Shown here: positions 16,139-24,487 of the stretch, one piece after another
How the letters are laid out: each line of letters opens with the position of its first letter
How positions within the stretch are numbered: the first letter of the stretch is position 1
DNA from: an uncultured Collinsella sp.
GTDB lineage: Bacteria > Actinomycetota > Coriobacteriia > Coriobacteriales > Coriobacteriaceae
Assembly: GCA_905199225.1 (NCBI GenBank)
Contig: CAJKFS010000010.1
Location: 1-60,162, forward strand
Direction: 5' to 3'
Length of the DNA stretch: 60,162 bases
Program-made: the position numbers and the translations under genes
The notes under the pieces: model-generated
Told to the model about the DNA's origin: nothing
The model's database searches: none
What the model saw: the letters and a program-made list of their open reading frames with translations, nothing else

Positions 16139-16387
16139 ATGAAGCTCAAAAACCCGATCAGGGAGATCAGGAAGGCCATGACACCGCCGTGCACCCAATG
16201 CGTGCACTCGCGCTTCAAGGCCTTCAACAGCGTGACTATCTTGTGCAAGTGCGGTGCATACCTCGACCACGTGGAGCGCACGTGCTGCGAGCGCTACGAC
16301 AATTTCGTTGCAAGAGACGTGCGCGGAACCAGGTGGTGTCGATTCGAGCAGAAACCGCCGAAGGCCGAGGACGGTGACGAGTCATGA
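16139..16387 (+). CDS. Cysteine-rich small phage protein
   Basis: Predicted 82-aa protein with paired cysteines (PPCTQCVHSR, LCKCGAYLDHVERTCC) suggesting a zinc-bound fold. Unknown function; start overlaps the upstream mini-frame, stop overlaps the next start. Confidence 0.55.
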   Translation: MKLKNPIREIRKAMTPPCTQCVHSRFKAFNSVTILCKCGAYLDHVERTCCERYDNFVARDVRGTRWCRFEQKPPKAEDGDES

Positions 16388-16704
16388 AGACCATCGAGGC
16401 ACCGAAAACTATCGAGCCGTGGCGCATCATCTGCGCGGCTCAAAGCGAGCCTGATTACAGCGAAGAGCGCTACATGTTGATCTACGCCGGCGATGGAATC
16501 CACGACTATTACGACAAAGGCTACATCTTGCTGGAGGGCTGGCACTGCTCCTGCTACGACTGGCCCGAGGTCGATTGGGACGCCACCTATTACGAGGAAG
16601 ACGAGCTGCTGAAGATTGCCGATGTGCGCAAGCGCAACCCGTCGGACAGCGCCGAGCGCCGCTTCTTCATGCTCGTCGAGCAAGCATTGGGGGCGCACCA
16701 ATGA
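16384..16704 (+). CDS. Acidic phage protein
   Basis: Predicted 106-aa protein rich in aromatic and acidic residues (ISR-free; GWHCSCYDWPEVDWDATYYE region). It overlaps the methyltransferase start by 4 bases. The acidic surface could mimic DNA, but this is speculation. Confidence 0.5.
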   Translation: MKTIEAPKTIEPWRIICAAQSEPDYSEERYMLIYAGDGIHDYYDKGYILLEGWHCSCYDWPEVDWDATYYEEDELLKIADVRKRNPSDSAERRFFMLVEQALGAHQ

Positions 16705-17852
16705 AGTACGTCTCGCTTTTCAGCGGCATAGAGGCCGCGACAGCGGCGTGGGAGCCGCTTGGCTGGGAGCCTGCGTGCTTCGCCGAGTTCGACGAGTTCC
16801 CCAGCGCCGTGTTGGCCGAGCGGTACCCAGAGGTTCCGAATATCGGCGACGTTACCAAGATGAACTGGAAGAAGTACCGCAACAAGGTGGATCTGGTGGT
16901 TGGCGGAAGCCCGTGCCAGTCCTTCTCGATCGCGGGCAAACGGGAGGGGTTGCAAGGTGAGTCAGGACTCATGTTCGAGTACATTCGAGCGGTACGTGAG
17001 ATACGTCCTCGATGGTTTCTTTGGGAAAACGTCCCGGGAGCGCTCTCAAGCGAGAATGGGGAGGCTTTCCGACAGCTCCTGTCCGAAATGGACAAGCTCG
17101 GGTACGGTCTGGCGTGGCGCATACTCGATGCGCAGTTCTTCGGAGTGGCCCAAAGACGCCGCCGTCTCTTTCTTGTCGGACATCTTGGAGCCTGCCCCCC
17201 CCATCGGCGTACTCATTGAGCCGGAGAGCATGCGAGGGAATCTTGAATCGAGCGCGGAAAAGAGGGCGAGCCTTGCCGAAGAGGCTGGAAGAAGCCCTCG
17301 CAGCGCAGGCTTCAAGTACCACCAAGGGGCAGGCGCGGGAGGAGTAGGCGCAGAGCCCGAGCAGTCTCCCACGCTCACCGCCGATTGGCACAACCCCGCC
17401 GTCTACCCCATCGACGAGCCGATAACGATGGCCGACCTCAACGCCAACACGGCGATCGGATACGACATGGTTGGCACGCTCAAGGTTGGCGGCGACGCGC
17501 CGTCGGTGTGCCCGTGAGCGCCTGCACGCTGCTCGTCCGCTGCGGATGCGCGGGCGGGGGCAAAGGAGCGCTGGTGAGCGACGAAGTGTCGCTCACCCTC
17601 TCCACCAGCAACACTCAGACGCTTTTCAGCGAGGAAGGAGGAGGCATGGTTGTGCGAAGACTCACGCCGCGCGAGTGCGAGCGACTGCAAGGCTTCCCCG
17701 ATGATTGGACGAAGATACCCTATCGCGGCAAGCCGGCCGACGAGTGCCCCGATGGGCCTCGATACAAGGCGATCGGCAACAGCATGGCCGTCCCCGTGAT
17801 GCGGTGGATCGGCGAGAGGATCGCCATGGCCGAGGCGGGTGAGATCGCATGA
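16701..17852 (+). pseudogene. C5 cytosine DNA methyltransferase, two frameshifts (possibly phase-variable)
   Basis: The 5' part carries the family motifs: SLFSGIEAATAAWEPLGW (SAM site), GGSPCQSFSIAG (catalytic Cys) and LWENVPGALS, QRRRRLFLVG. The frame then breaks at a run of eight C (17195-17202); removing one C restores LGACPPIGVLIEPESMRGNL. A second break lies near 17500-17530, after which RRLTPRECERLQGFPDDW and RYKAIGNSMAVP complete the C-terminal motifs. As read, the product stops at 17219, lacking its target-recognition and C-terminal parts. It may be a decayed gene, a phase-variable gene in the off state, or contain sequencing errors. Confidence 0.8.
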
Positions 17853-18025
17853 GCTGCGACCCGTATAAATGGACGTGCGCGAGGTGCGGCAAAACGCACT
17901 GCAACCCGTTTTTCACGTGCCACCCGCGCGAATTTTGGAAGGACAACAAGAAGTGTGTCGGCGAGGTCTGCGAAAAGTGCCGCGACGAAATCGACTATAG
18001 CAACGTGCGAGAGGAGCAGAAATGA
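17849..18025 (+). CDS. Cys-rich zinc-ribbon mini-protein (58 aa)
   Basis: ATG overlaps the methyltransferase stop. The product has CARCGKTHC and VCEKC pairs that suggest a zinc ribbon. Unknown function; it is coupled to the next gene by an ATGA overlap. Confidence 0.5.
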   Translation: MSCDPYKWTCARCGKTHCNPFFTCHPREFWKDNKKCVGEVCEKCRDEIDYSNVREEQK

Positions 18026-18354
18026 AGAAGGCGATGATCGTCCAGCCCATGAACGGGCTTGGCGAGGAGCAGATACTTGAGGCCCGCGCGAAGGCGGTCG
18101 CAGAGCTTGAGCGGCGCGGATACGAGGTCGTGGACACGTACTTCAAGGACGGCCTCGCGGTGCCGCCCAAGGTGGTGAACGTGCCGCTGTACTACCTGAG
18201 CCAAAGCCTTGGCAAGATGGCCGAGTGCGACGCTGTGTACCTATGCGATGGCTGGGAGAACGCACGGGGCTGCAAGGTCGAGCGCGCCGCAGCTGTGGCC
18301 TACGACCTTGAGCTCATCGGGTACGACCTACCGTGCCGTGGTGATGCCTCGTGA
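18022..18354 (+). CDS. DUF4406-like nucleoside deoxyribosyltransferase-fold protein
   Basis: Predicted 110-aa protein: MIVQPMNGLGEEQILEARAK at the N-terminus and KMAECDAVYLCDGWENARGC, a pattern typical of DUF4406, which shares the fold of nucleoside 2-deoxyribosyltransferases. It may act on nucleotides during infection, but activity is unproven. Confidence 0.68.
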   Translation: MKKAMIVQPMNGLGEEQILEARAKAVAELERRGYEVVDTYFKDGLAVPPKVVNVPLYYLSQSLGKMAECDAVYLCDGWENARGCKVERAAAVAYDLELIGYDLPCRGDAS

Positions 18355-18647
18355 GCATGGCCTACTACGAGCCGGGCAGCGGGTGGAACCTGCCGCCCGG
18401 CTGCTTCGATGGAGACCCGAACGCGCCGTGGAACCAGGTGGAGCCGAAAACCTGCGGGGACTGCTCGCATCTGCTGGAAGGCTGCTGCGACTACGGCATC
18501 TGTGAGTTCGAGTTCGAGGAGGCGTTCGACGAAGAGGCGGGCAAGCGCCCGCTTCCGGCATGGGAGGCCGCCTGCTGGGCGCGTGACTGGATTGTCGAGC
18601 ATTACAAGGACATGCAGGAGGACACGTGCGAACGATGCGATGGCTAG
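18351..18647 (+). CDS. Cys-rich phage protein
   Basis: Predicted 98-aa protein with CGDCSHLLEGCCDYGIC and a C-terminal CERC. The start may be GTG 18351 (overlapping the previous stop) or ATG 18357. Unknown function. Confidence 0.5.
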   Translation: MSMAYYEPGSGWNLPPGCFDGDPNAPWNQVEPKTCGDCSHLLEGCCDYGICEFEFEEAFDEEAGKRPLPAWEAACWARDWIVEHYKDMQEDTCERCDG

Positions 18648-18754
18648 CCGCCTCCGGTGTGGCGCTGCTGCTCGGAATCCTGGCGCTTGAGGCCTGGGTT
18701 GTTCGGATGCTCGCGGCAGGTCTGATCCTGCTTGCCCTGTTCGCCTGCGGATAG
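18635..18754 (+). CDS. Mini membrane protein A (39 aa)
   Basis: A short frame overlapping the end of the previous gene encodes MRWLAASGVALLLGILALEA followed by a second hydrophobic stretch, so it would span the membrane once or twice. It is the first of three tiny membrane-protein frames in 600 bp. Function unknown. Confidence 0.45.
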   Translation: MRWLAASGVALLLGILALEAWVVRMLAAGLILLALFACG

Positions 18755-18765
18755 GAGGTGGACGA

Positions 18766-18993
18766 TTGACCAACTGGGAGCGGTACTTCGGTTCGCCCGA
18801 GGCCGCGATGCGCATGGAGGTGCGCATGATGCGCGACGGGCGGCGGTTCAAAATCTCGCTGAGAGAGTGCAACCCCTTCACAACGTGCGCGTTCGCATCG
18901 CGCTGGGTGCGAGACTTCGGCTCATGGGGCGAGTACCTGGACTGGCTCAAGGCCGAGTACGACGACGGGACAATCAGGTGGGAGGATGAATGA
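18766..18993 (+). CDS. Small phage protein with TTG start
   Basis: Predicted 75-aa basic/aromatic protein (MTNWERYFGSPEAAMRMEVR). The TTG start is supported by a strong AGGAGGTGG ribosome site. It contains a compact helical C-terminus (WGEYLDWLKAEYDDGTIRWE). Unknown. Confidence 0.55.
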   Translation: MTNWERYFGSPEAAMRMEVRMMRDGRRFKISLRECNPFTTCAFASRWVRDFGSWGEYLDWLKAEYDDGTIRWEDE

Positions 18994-19106
18994 GCCGCCC
19001 GGGATGCAACTGGGGATGCCTGCTCGTGATAGCGGCATCCCTGCTAATAGACGGATTGACGCTGTGGGCGGCGGTATCGCTGGCCCGCATGATCATTGGA
19101 GGTTGA
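18990..19106 (+). CDS. Mini membrane protein B (38 aa)
   Basis: ATG overlaps the previous stop, with GGAGG upstream. One membrane helix (CLLVIAASLLIDGLTLWAAV) makes up most of the peptide. Unknown function. Confidence 0.5.
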   Translation: MSRPGCNWGCLLVIAASLLIDGLTLWAAVSLARMIIGG

Positions 19107-19107
19107 C

Positions 19108-19236
19108 ATGGGATACAAGAAGTTAATGGATGCGGTCGGTGCTGTCGTGTCCATGCTCGTGATGCTCTTCCTGATGCTGCTCGTGTGCTACGGCATCGTG
19201 TGGTGCATCGGCGGGATAGCGGCGATGCTGGCATGA
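19108..19236 (+). CDS. Mini membrane protein C (42 aa)
   Basis: GGAGG precedes the ATG. The peptide is a single long hydrophobic helix (VVSMLVMLFLMLLVCYGIVW). It is coupled to the HNH gene by an ATGA overlap. Unknown function. Confidence 0.5.
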   Translation: MGYKKLMDAVGAVVSMLVMLFLMLLVCYGIVWCIGGIAAMLA

Positions 19237-19523
19237 GTGGCAACCCGCGCAACCGCAACGGCAACGCAAGGCGCAAGCTGAGAGCGAGGCTGAGGGCAGA
19301 GGGAAGGCCGTGCCACATATGCGGCCAGCCGATAGACTACAGCCTGCCGAGCGGCGACCCGTGGAGCTTCGAGGTGGACGAGCTGCTGCCCGTGTCGAGG
19401 GGAGGCAGCCCGCTGGACTACTCCAACGTGGATGCAGCCCACAGGATTTGCAACCAGCGGCGCGGCAACAGGATGCCGGGCGACGCCAAGCAGTACCAGA
19501 TACGCCGCACGCGGCTGTTCTGA
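19233..19523 (+). CDS. HNH endonuclease (terminase-associated)
   Basis: Predicted 96-aa HNH protein: CHICGQPIDY, then FEVDELLPVSRGGSPLDYSN and HRICNQRRGN give the ββα metal finger with zinc ligands. An Asp-Glu pair (VDEL) replaces the usual DH(I/V). HNH genes directly before terminase genes are typical of cos-packaging phages, where they assist DNA cleavage. A basic N-terminus could bind DNA. Confidence 0.85.
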   Translation: MSGNPRNRNGNARRKLRARLRAEGRPCHICGQPIDYSLPSGDPWSFEVDELLPVSRGGSPLDYSNVDAAHRICNQRRGNRMPGDAKQYQIRRTRLF

Positions 19524-19550
19524 GGGAAAACATAGCAATGCACCAATAGG

Positions 19551-19585
19551 GGCGCGGTCGTTTCGGCGGTCGCGCCCTTTCTTTT
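19551..19585 (+). terminator. Terminator after HNH gene
   Basis: A GC-rich stem (GGGCGCG with CGCGCCC) is followed by TTTCTTTT. It separates the early/replication transcript from the packaging genes. The rest of 19524-19746 is non-coding and very rich in G and C clusters, making it the most likely place for the packaging (cos) site. Confidence 0.7.
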
Positions 19586-19703
19586 GGCCCCAAGCGCCGA
19601 AGCCGCCGAAAAGAGGCGGGGCGGTCGCCCCTCCCCCGGGTCGGAAGGCCACTCCGGCCGCCTAGGGCCGATTTCCCCCCGCCCGTTCCGAACGATTTCG
19701 CTA

Positions 19704-19723
19704 TCTCACGCCGCCATTACGAT
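19704..19723 (+). promoter_or_regulatory. Candidate late promoter element, copy 1
   Basis: TCTCACGCCGCCATTACGAT lies 23 bases before the small-terminase start and matches 17 of 20 bases with a second copy at 38833-38852 upstream of the XkdX/lysis block. TACGAT could be a -10 element. Functional role is inferred from position only. Confidence 0.4.
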
Positions 19724-19746
19724 TCCCCGCGAAGAAGGAGGGAATC

Positions 19747-20190
19747 ATGGCCGAGAACATCGAGATGCCGCAGGAAGTGGCTAGCGACCCCGTGCAAGCC
19801 GCCATCTGGGAGCAGCTGACCGCGAGGCGCACGTTCGCGCAGGAGGATGCGCCGACGCTGGCGCTGCTCTGCTACTGGCACGCCGTGGCGAACCAGGCAC
19901 GCGAGGCCATGGCCCTCGGGGGCAACGAGATCGAAATACTCGACGCCACCGCATACAAGCCGATCAGAGGCAAGGGCGGCAAGCGGCTCAAGATGATGCG
20001 CAAGAATCCGGCGCTGACCGTGCTGAAGGAGGCCAGCACCGAGATCAGAGCGCTGTCAGACCAGCTCGGCCTGTCCAAGTCGGCCCGCAACGTCACGGTG
20101 CAGCAGGCGCGACCCGCGAGCGCCCACGGCAAGCTGCTCACGCTCATGTTCGACGACCGCGAGACGCGTGCCAAGGCGGCAGGCGCGTGA
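19747..20190 (+). CDS. terS: Terminase small subunit (P27-like)
   Basis: Predicted 147-aa DNA-packaging protein that recognises the packaging site and hands DNA to the large subunit. Mostly helical, with a P27-type C-terminal part (LKEASTEIRALSDQLGLSKS). AAGGAGGG precedes the ATG. The gene overlaps the large subunit start. Confidence 0.82.
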   Translation: MAENIEMPQEVASDPVQAAIWEQLTARRTFAQEDAPTLALLCYWHAVANQAREAMALGGNEIEILDATAYKPIRGKGGKRLKMMRKNPALTVLKEASTEIRALSDQLGLSKSARNVTVQQARPASAHGKLLTLMFDDRETRAKAAGA

Positions 20191-21611
20191 TGCAGGCGAG
20201 GCAGACCCCGACATACGAGGCGAACATCCCAGAAAGGCTCGACGGGGACGGCCCCATGGCGGCAGAACTGGCATCCGCGTACTTCGGTGACCCGCTGCCG
20301 TGGCAGCCGCACCTGCTCGACGCCATGCTCGCCCGCGATGGACGCGACAAGTATCTGCTGCGCTCGATCGGCATATCCATCCCGCGACAGAACGGCAAGA
20401 GCTGGGACGTTCGCGCCCGCTGCTTCCACGGCGCCCTCAACGGCGAGAAGATTCTGTACACATGCCAGCACGGCGACACCTCAGACCAGATGTTCCAGGA
20501 GCTTTCAAGGCCATTCGAGGACGAGGACGAGCCTGAGCTTAACGCCCTGCTGCTCGCCGTGCGCAAGACCAACGGCCAACAGGCCATCAAGCTCAAGAAC
20601 GGCGGCCTTATCCGCTTCACCACGCGCACCGACTCGCTGGCGCGAGGCAAGACCTACGACGTGCTTATCTACGACGAGGCGCAGGAGCTTACGGCCAAGC
20701 AGCAGGCGGCTTCTCTGCCCGCCATCTCGGCAGGGTCGAAGCACAACCCGCAGACGATCTACCTGGGCACGCCGCCAAGCCCCGACAACGTTGGCACGGT
20801 GTTCCGCGACCTCCACGAGGACGTTCACAACGGCAGGTCTGAGATGGGATGGATCGAGTGGGGCGCTACAGAGATCGGCGACGTGCACGACGAGTCGCGA
20901 TGGTTCGAGTACAACCCGTCTCTCGGCACAATCCTCGACATAGAGGCCGTACGCGGCGAGTCCGAGCAGATGCAGCCCGACGTCTTCGCGCGTGAGCGCC
21001 TTGGCTGGTGGAGCCCAATCGGAGGAGCCGACTCATACGCGCTTTCGAGCGCCAAGTGGAAGGCGTGCGAGGCGGCGGGACCGATGCAGGAAGGCAAGCT
21101 CGCGTTCGGCGTGAAGTTCTCGCCCGACGGGTCGCGCGTTGCCGTGTCCTGGGCGAAGGCAGAGCGCGGTGCCGGCTCCTACGTCGAGCTTTACGACCTC
21201 ATGGGCGCTGAGGGCGGCACTGTCGGCATATCCGACATGCTGCTGCGCAACCGCGAGGAGATCGCGTGCGTCTGCATCGACGGAAAGAGCGGAGCGGACG
21301 CGCTGAAGCAGCGACTTCTGGACGGCAGGATGCCGAAGTCGGCGATCGTCATGGGCAGCACCGCGATCGTGCAGGCCGCCGCGACGATGCTGGCCGACGA
21401 GGTCAACGCCGGGACGACGAGCCACATCGAATCGCCCGCGTTGGACGATTCCGCAACGAAGTCGATCAAGCGCGACATCGGGCGCGACGGCTGGGGCTTC
21501 GGCGACGGCCCCGACTCTTCGTCAGCGCCGATCGAGAGCGCATCGCTGGCCCTATGGGCGGCGAGGACAACCAAGAGAGACCCGAGACGTAAACAGGAGG
21601 CAAGCTTCTGA
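20190..21611 (+). CDS. terL: Terminase large subunit
   Basis: Predicted 473-aa packaging motor and nuclease. The ATPase part shows the Walker A-like IPRQNGKSW (about 65-73) and Walker B YDVLIYDEAQ; the nuclease domain follows (about 300-470) with VCIDGKSGAD and later acidic residues. ATG 20190 overlaps the small-subunit stop; GTG 20187 is an alternative. Confidence 0.93.
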   Translation: MQARQTPTYEANIPERLDGDGPMAAELASAYFGDPLPWQPHLLDAMLARDGRDKYLLRSIGISIPRQNGKSWDVRARCFHGALNGEKILYTCQHGDTSDQMFQELSRPFEDEDEPELNALLLAVRKTNGQQAIKLKNGGLIRFTTRTDSLARGKTYDVLIYDEAQELTAKQQAASLPAISAGSKHNPQTIYLGTPPSPDNVGTVFRDLHEDVHNGRSEMGWIEWGATEIGDVHDESRWFEYNPSLGTILDIEAVRGESEQMQPDVFARERLGWWSPIGGADSYALSSAKWKACEAAGPMQEGKLAFGVKFSPDGSRVAVSWAKAERGAGSYVELYDLMGAEGGTVGISDMLLRNREEIACVCIDGKSGADALKQRLLDGRMPKSAIVMGSTAIVQAAATMLADEVNAGTTSHIESPALDDSATKSIKRDIGRDGWGFGDGPDSSSAPIESASLALWAARTTKRDPRRKQEASF

Positions 21612-23038
21612 TGGCAGCAGTAAACATGGAACTGGCCGGACAGGTCGCGGCGGCGGAAGGCCTGCGACACGAGGACAAGGCGCTCGTGCGCGAGCTTATG
21701 GACACGTGGCGCACCCACCGATCCCGCAACATGTTGCGGGAGGACTACTACCTCGGACACGTCGGCGTCAAAGACCTAGGCATCGCCATGCCGAAAGCCC
21801 TCGCCAAGAAGATCAACCCGCGCGTTGACTGGCCCAAGAAGGCGGTGCACGCCCTGGCAGATCGCTCGGTGTTCAACGGCTTCACTGCCGACGACGATGC
21901 CGTTACCATGCGGCTGCGCGACATATGTGCCGACAACCAGCTCGAAGCTCTCTACCGCAAGAACCTTATCGGTGAGCTGAAGCACTGCTGCGGCTTCTGG
22001 ACTGTCACGGACGGCGGCGGCAAGCCAATCATCTCCGCGTACCCGGCAACCGCAGCGGCGGCAATCTGGGATGACGCGCAGAAGCGCATCAAGGCCGGTC
22101 TCGTTGTGGCCGAGTCGAAGAAGATGCCAGGTGACACCGAGCGCGTGCCGACCGTCGTGCACCTGCTCACAGAAGACGCGCTGGTGGTGCTTACGCGCGG
22201 CAGCGGCCACTGGGTGGCCGACTACATGGAGCATGGCATGGGTCGCTGTCTCATGGAGCCTATGCCCTACGATGCCACGCTTGAGCGACCGTTCGGCTCC
22301 TCGCGCATCAGCCGTTCGGTCATGAGCATCACAGACGACGCCATACGCCAACGCGCCCGCATGGAGGTGGCGTCTGAGGCCGCGACGCTGCCGCAGACCT
22401 GGCTGCTCGGCACATACAAGAAGATGATCAACGGGCAGAACAAGTACGACGCGTCGATGGGGGCGGTCAACGAGATCACCAAAGACCCTGACGGAGACTC
22501 GCCGACCGTGTGGCAGTCGACCCAGTTGCAGATGGCGCCGCTCACCGAGTACCTGCGCCAGCTAGCATGCCAAATGTCGGCGGTCACCAATGTTCCGGTG
22601 TCTTTCTTCGGCGTGAGCAACGACAACCCATCCTCTTCGGATGCCATCGCTGCATCGCTCGAACCGCTCGTGATCGATGCGAAGAACCTCAACCGCGAGA
22701 ATGGCAACGCTTTGCGCAACGTTGCCTACATGGCGCTCGCTGTGGCGAACGGCACGGACTACGAGACCGAGCGCGATGCCGGCTACAACCTCAACCCGCG
22801 CTTCATGTCCCCGGCCTACCCGTCGATCGTGAGCCTGTCCGACGCCGCGCTTAAGCAGGTGCAGGGCCTGCCGAAGCTCGCCAACTCCGACGTGATGCTC
22901 GAGATGCTCGACTACACAGACGAGCAGATCCAGCGTATCAACAGCGACAACAAGAAGGCGCAGGCGAGCGCCGCCGTGGCCTCGCTGTTCGAGCCGAAGG
23001 AGGGCGAGGATGGCGGAGATACCTCGCAGCCTGCTTAA
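21611..23038 (+). CDS. Portal protein (SPP1-like)
   Basis: Predicted 475-aa dodecameric head vertex protein through which DNA passes. Length, position after TerL and sequence style (MLREDYYLGHVGVKDLGIAM, PVSFFGVSNDNPSSSDAIAA) match SPP1-type portals of actinobacterial siphophages. It overlaps the MuF gene by 29 bases. Confidence 0.9.
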   Translation: MAAVNMELAGQVAAAEGLRHEDKALVRELMDTWRTHRSRNMLREDYYLGHVGVKDLGIAMPKALAKKINPRVDWPKKAVHALADRSVFNGFTADDDAVTMRLRDICADNQLEALYRKNLIGELKHCCGFWTVTDGGGKPIISAYPATAAAAIWDDAQKRIKAGLVVAESKKMPGDTERVPTVVHLLTEDALVVLTRGSGHWVADYMEHGMGRCLMEPMPYDATLERPFGSSRISRSVMSITDDAIRQRARMEVASEAATLPQTWLLGTYKKMINGQNKYDASMGAVNEITKDPDGDSPTVWQSTQLQMAPLTEYLRQLACQMSAVTNVPVSFFGVSNDNPSSSDAIAASLEPLVIDAKNLNRENGNALRNVAYMALAVANGTDYETERDAGYNLNPRFMSPAYPSIVSLSDAALKQVQGLPKLANSDVMLEMLDYTDEQIQRINSDNKKAQASAAVASLFEPKEGEDGGDTSQPA

Positions 23039-24263
23039 CGAGCTTACGGACGAGATCAACGCGCTATCTGGGATGGCGCAGCGCCAAGCCAGCGACGCGC
23101 TCACCCGCTTGGTGGCCGACTGGGAGGTGAGCGGGAACGGCGACATAGCGGCGCTGCGAGAGGCGGCCTACGAGGTAATCGAGACGGCTTGCGGCTACTA
23201 TGCAGACACCGTTGCGGCTGGCCGCGCCGCCGAGTTCTATGACGCCGTGCGCAAGGCGCAGGACGCGCCTGGGAAGTACGCCGCCGTCGCCGAGTCGCTG
23301 CGCGACCCCCAGGCGACGTACGGCTCGGTGAAGGCGTTCATGGTTAGCGTGGTGAAGCAGGAAGCCACCGACCTATTCGTGGCCGCGTGCGTTCGTCGCC
23401 TCGATGCAGAGATCCGCAAGGCCGCGAACATGTGCGTGGCGCACAACGCCTCCAAAGACCCGGCGAAGCCGAGGTACGCACGCGTGCCGTCTGGCGAGAC
23501 GTGCGGCTTCTGCCTCATGCTCTCCTCGTTCGGCTTCAACTACAAGACGAAGGAGGCTGCGAGCCACTCACACCCCAAGTGCGACTGCCGCGTCGTACCG
23601 AGCTTCGGCAAGGGGCCGAAGGTCAAGGGATACGACCCAGACGGTATGTATGACAGGTTCAACGAGTGCATGGACGCGCTCGGCGGGCGCAACGGCATAC
23701 GCTCAGATTGGGATGCCTTGCCCGATGCCGAGCGCGAGGCGTACATCAAGGAGCATGGCGGAAAAGCCAGCAAGGCGTTCGACAAGTACGTGAACAAGCG
23801 CATGGTCGAGGAGATCGAGACCAGAGACCCGAAATGGTACGCAACTGGCACGGAACCAAAAATCGGATTTGTCAGCAAAGGGGTGGAGAAGCGGGCGACC
23901 AAAGCGGAAATAGGAACAGCGAAGAGGCTGGCGCATCACGGCGTTGCCCCGACGTTCATCCAAGATTACAGATGGGTTCAGGAAGATGGGAGAAAGCGCA
24001 AAGTCGGGCTTCCAGACCTGAAAAACGGAATCGAAATCAAGACAATCGGAACGTCTGGAAACGCATGGGGCGCAATGAAGAACTACCTTGACAGCACGGC
24101 TGGAAAGGAGGGCGTCAAGTGCATGGTCGTTGACAACTCCGTATCCGAGCGAATAGACGACAATGCACTAATATCAGCGGCAAAGGATCTCGCGCCTAAG
24201 TACCCAAAGGTCGCGCATGTGCGCCTGCTGCTGAAGGATGGCAGGTACATAGCTGTCAAATAA
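23010..24263 (+). CDS. MuF-type minor head protein fused to nuclease-like toxin domain
   Basis: Predicted 417-aa protein. Residues 1-230 are a minor capsid (MuF/VG15-like) domain with the metal cluster SGETCGFCLM ... SHSHPKCDCRVVPSF. The C-terminal 130 residues are different in character and more AT-rich in DNA: GVAPTFIQDYRWVQEDGRKR then GLPDLKNGIEIKTIG, a PD-(E)xK-like nuclease signature (PD-x6-EIK). MuF proteins with exchangeable C-terminal toxin domains are a known phage family, so this may be an injected nuclease. No immunity gene follows. Confidence 0.82.
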   Translation: MAEIPRSLLNELTDEINALSGMAQRQASDALTRLVADWEVSGNGDIAALREAAYEVIETACGYYADTVAAGRAAEFYDAVRKAQDAPGKYAAVAESLRDPQATYGSVKAFMVSVVKQEATDLFVAACVRRLDAEIRKAANMCVAHNASKDPAKPRYARVPSGETCGFCLMLSSFGFNYKTKEAASHSHPKCDCRVVPSFGKGPKVKGYDPDGMYDRFNECMDALGGRNGIRSDWDALPDAEREAYIKEHGGKASKAFDKYVNKRMVEEIETRDPKWYATGTEPKIGFVSKGVEKRATKAEIGTAKRLAHHGVAPTFIQDYRWVQEDGRKRKVGLPDLKNGIEIKTIGTSGNAWGAMKNYLDSTAGKEGVKCMVVDNSVSERIDDNALISAAKDLAPKYPKVAHVRLLLKDGRYIAVK

Positions 24264-24268
24264 AAAGG

Positions 24269-24312
24269 AACGGCACCGAAAACCTCAAAAGTAGAGGGCA
24301 GCATGCCGTTCC
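24269..24312 (+). other. Inverted repeat after MuF gene
   Basis: GGAACGGCA (24269-24277) pairs with TGCCGTTCC (24304-24312) around a 26-nt loop that itself holds a 4-bp CCTC/GAGG stem. It could be a structured 3' RNA end or a recombination scar of the toxin module. Confidence 0.4.
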
Positions 24313-24343
24313 ATCAACAGATTATACCAGTGCAAATAGGCAA

Positions 24344-24367
24344 GGGCCACCTACGGGTGGCCCTTTT
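24344..24367 (+). terminator. Rho-independent terminator after MuF gene
   Basis: An 8-bp perfect stem (GGGCCACC with GGTGGCCC) with a TACG loop is followed by TTTT. It would separate packaging/MuF transcription from the scaffold-capsid genes. Confidence 0.8.
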
Positions 24368-24405
24368 CATGCCGAATCTCACGCTCATAAGAAACTGTCG
24401 CGGAC

Positions 24406-24473
24406 GGGCCGCACGGCCCAACTAACGAACCGTTGAGCAGCCGCACGGCAGCTCAGGCGTGCCGCACGGCACG
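24406..24473 (+). promoter_or_regulatory. Three tandem hairpins with identical GCAC loops
   Basis: Hairpins at 24406-24419 (5-bp stem), 24440-24449 (3-bp stem) and 24458-24473 (6-bp stem) all share the core GCC-GCAC-GGC. They lie in the leader of the scaffold gene, whose ATG follows 14 bases later. Repeated identical loops suggest a protein-binding RNA leader controlling capsid gene expression. Confidence 0.5.
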
Positions 24474-24487
24474 GGAAAGGACGCGAC

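Noticed and set aside
24303..24425. 40-codon frame after the MuF gene as a possible immunity gene
   Set aside because: It runs through a clear terminator and a GCAC hairpin and has no ribosome site, so it is not a credible gene.
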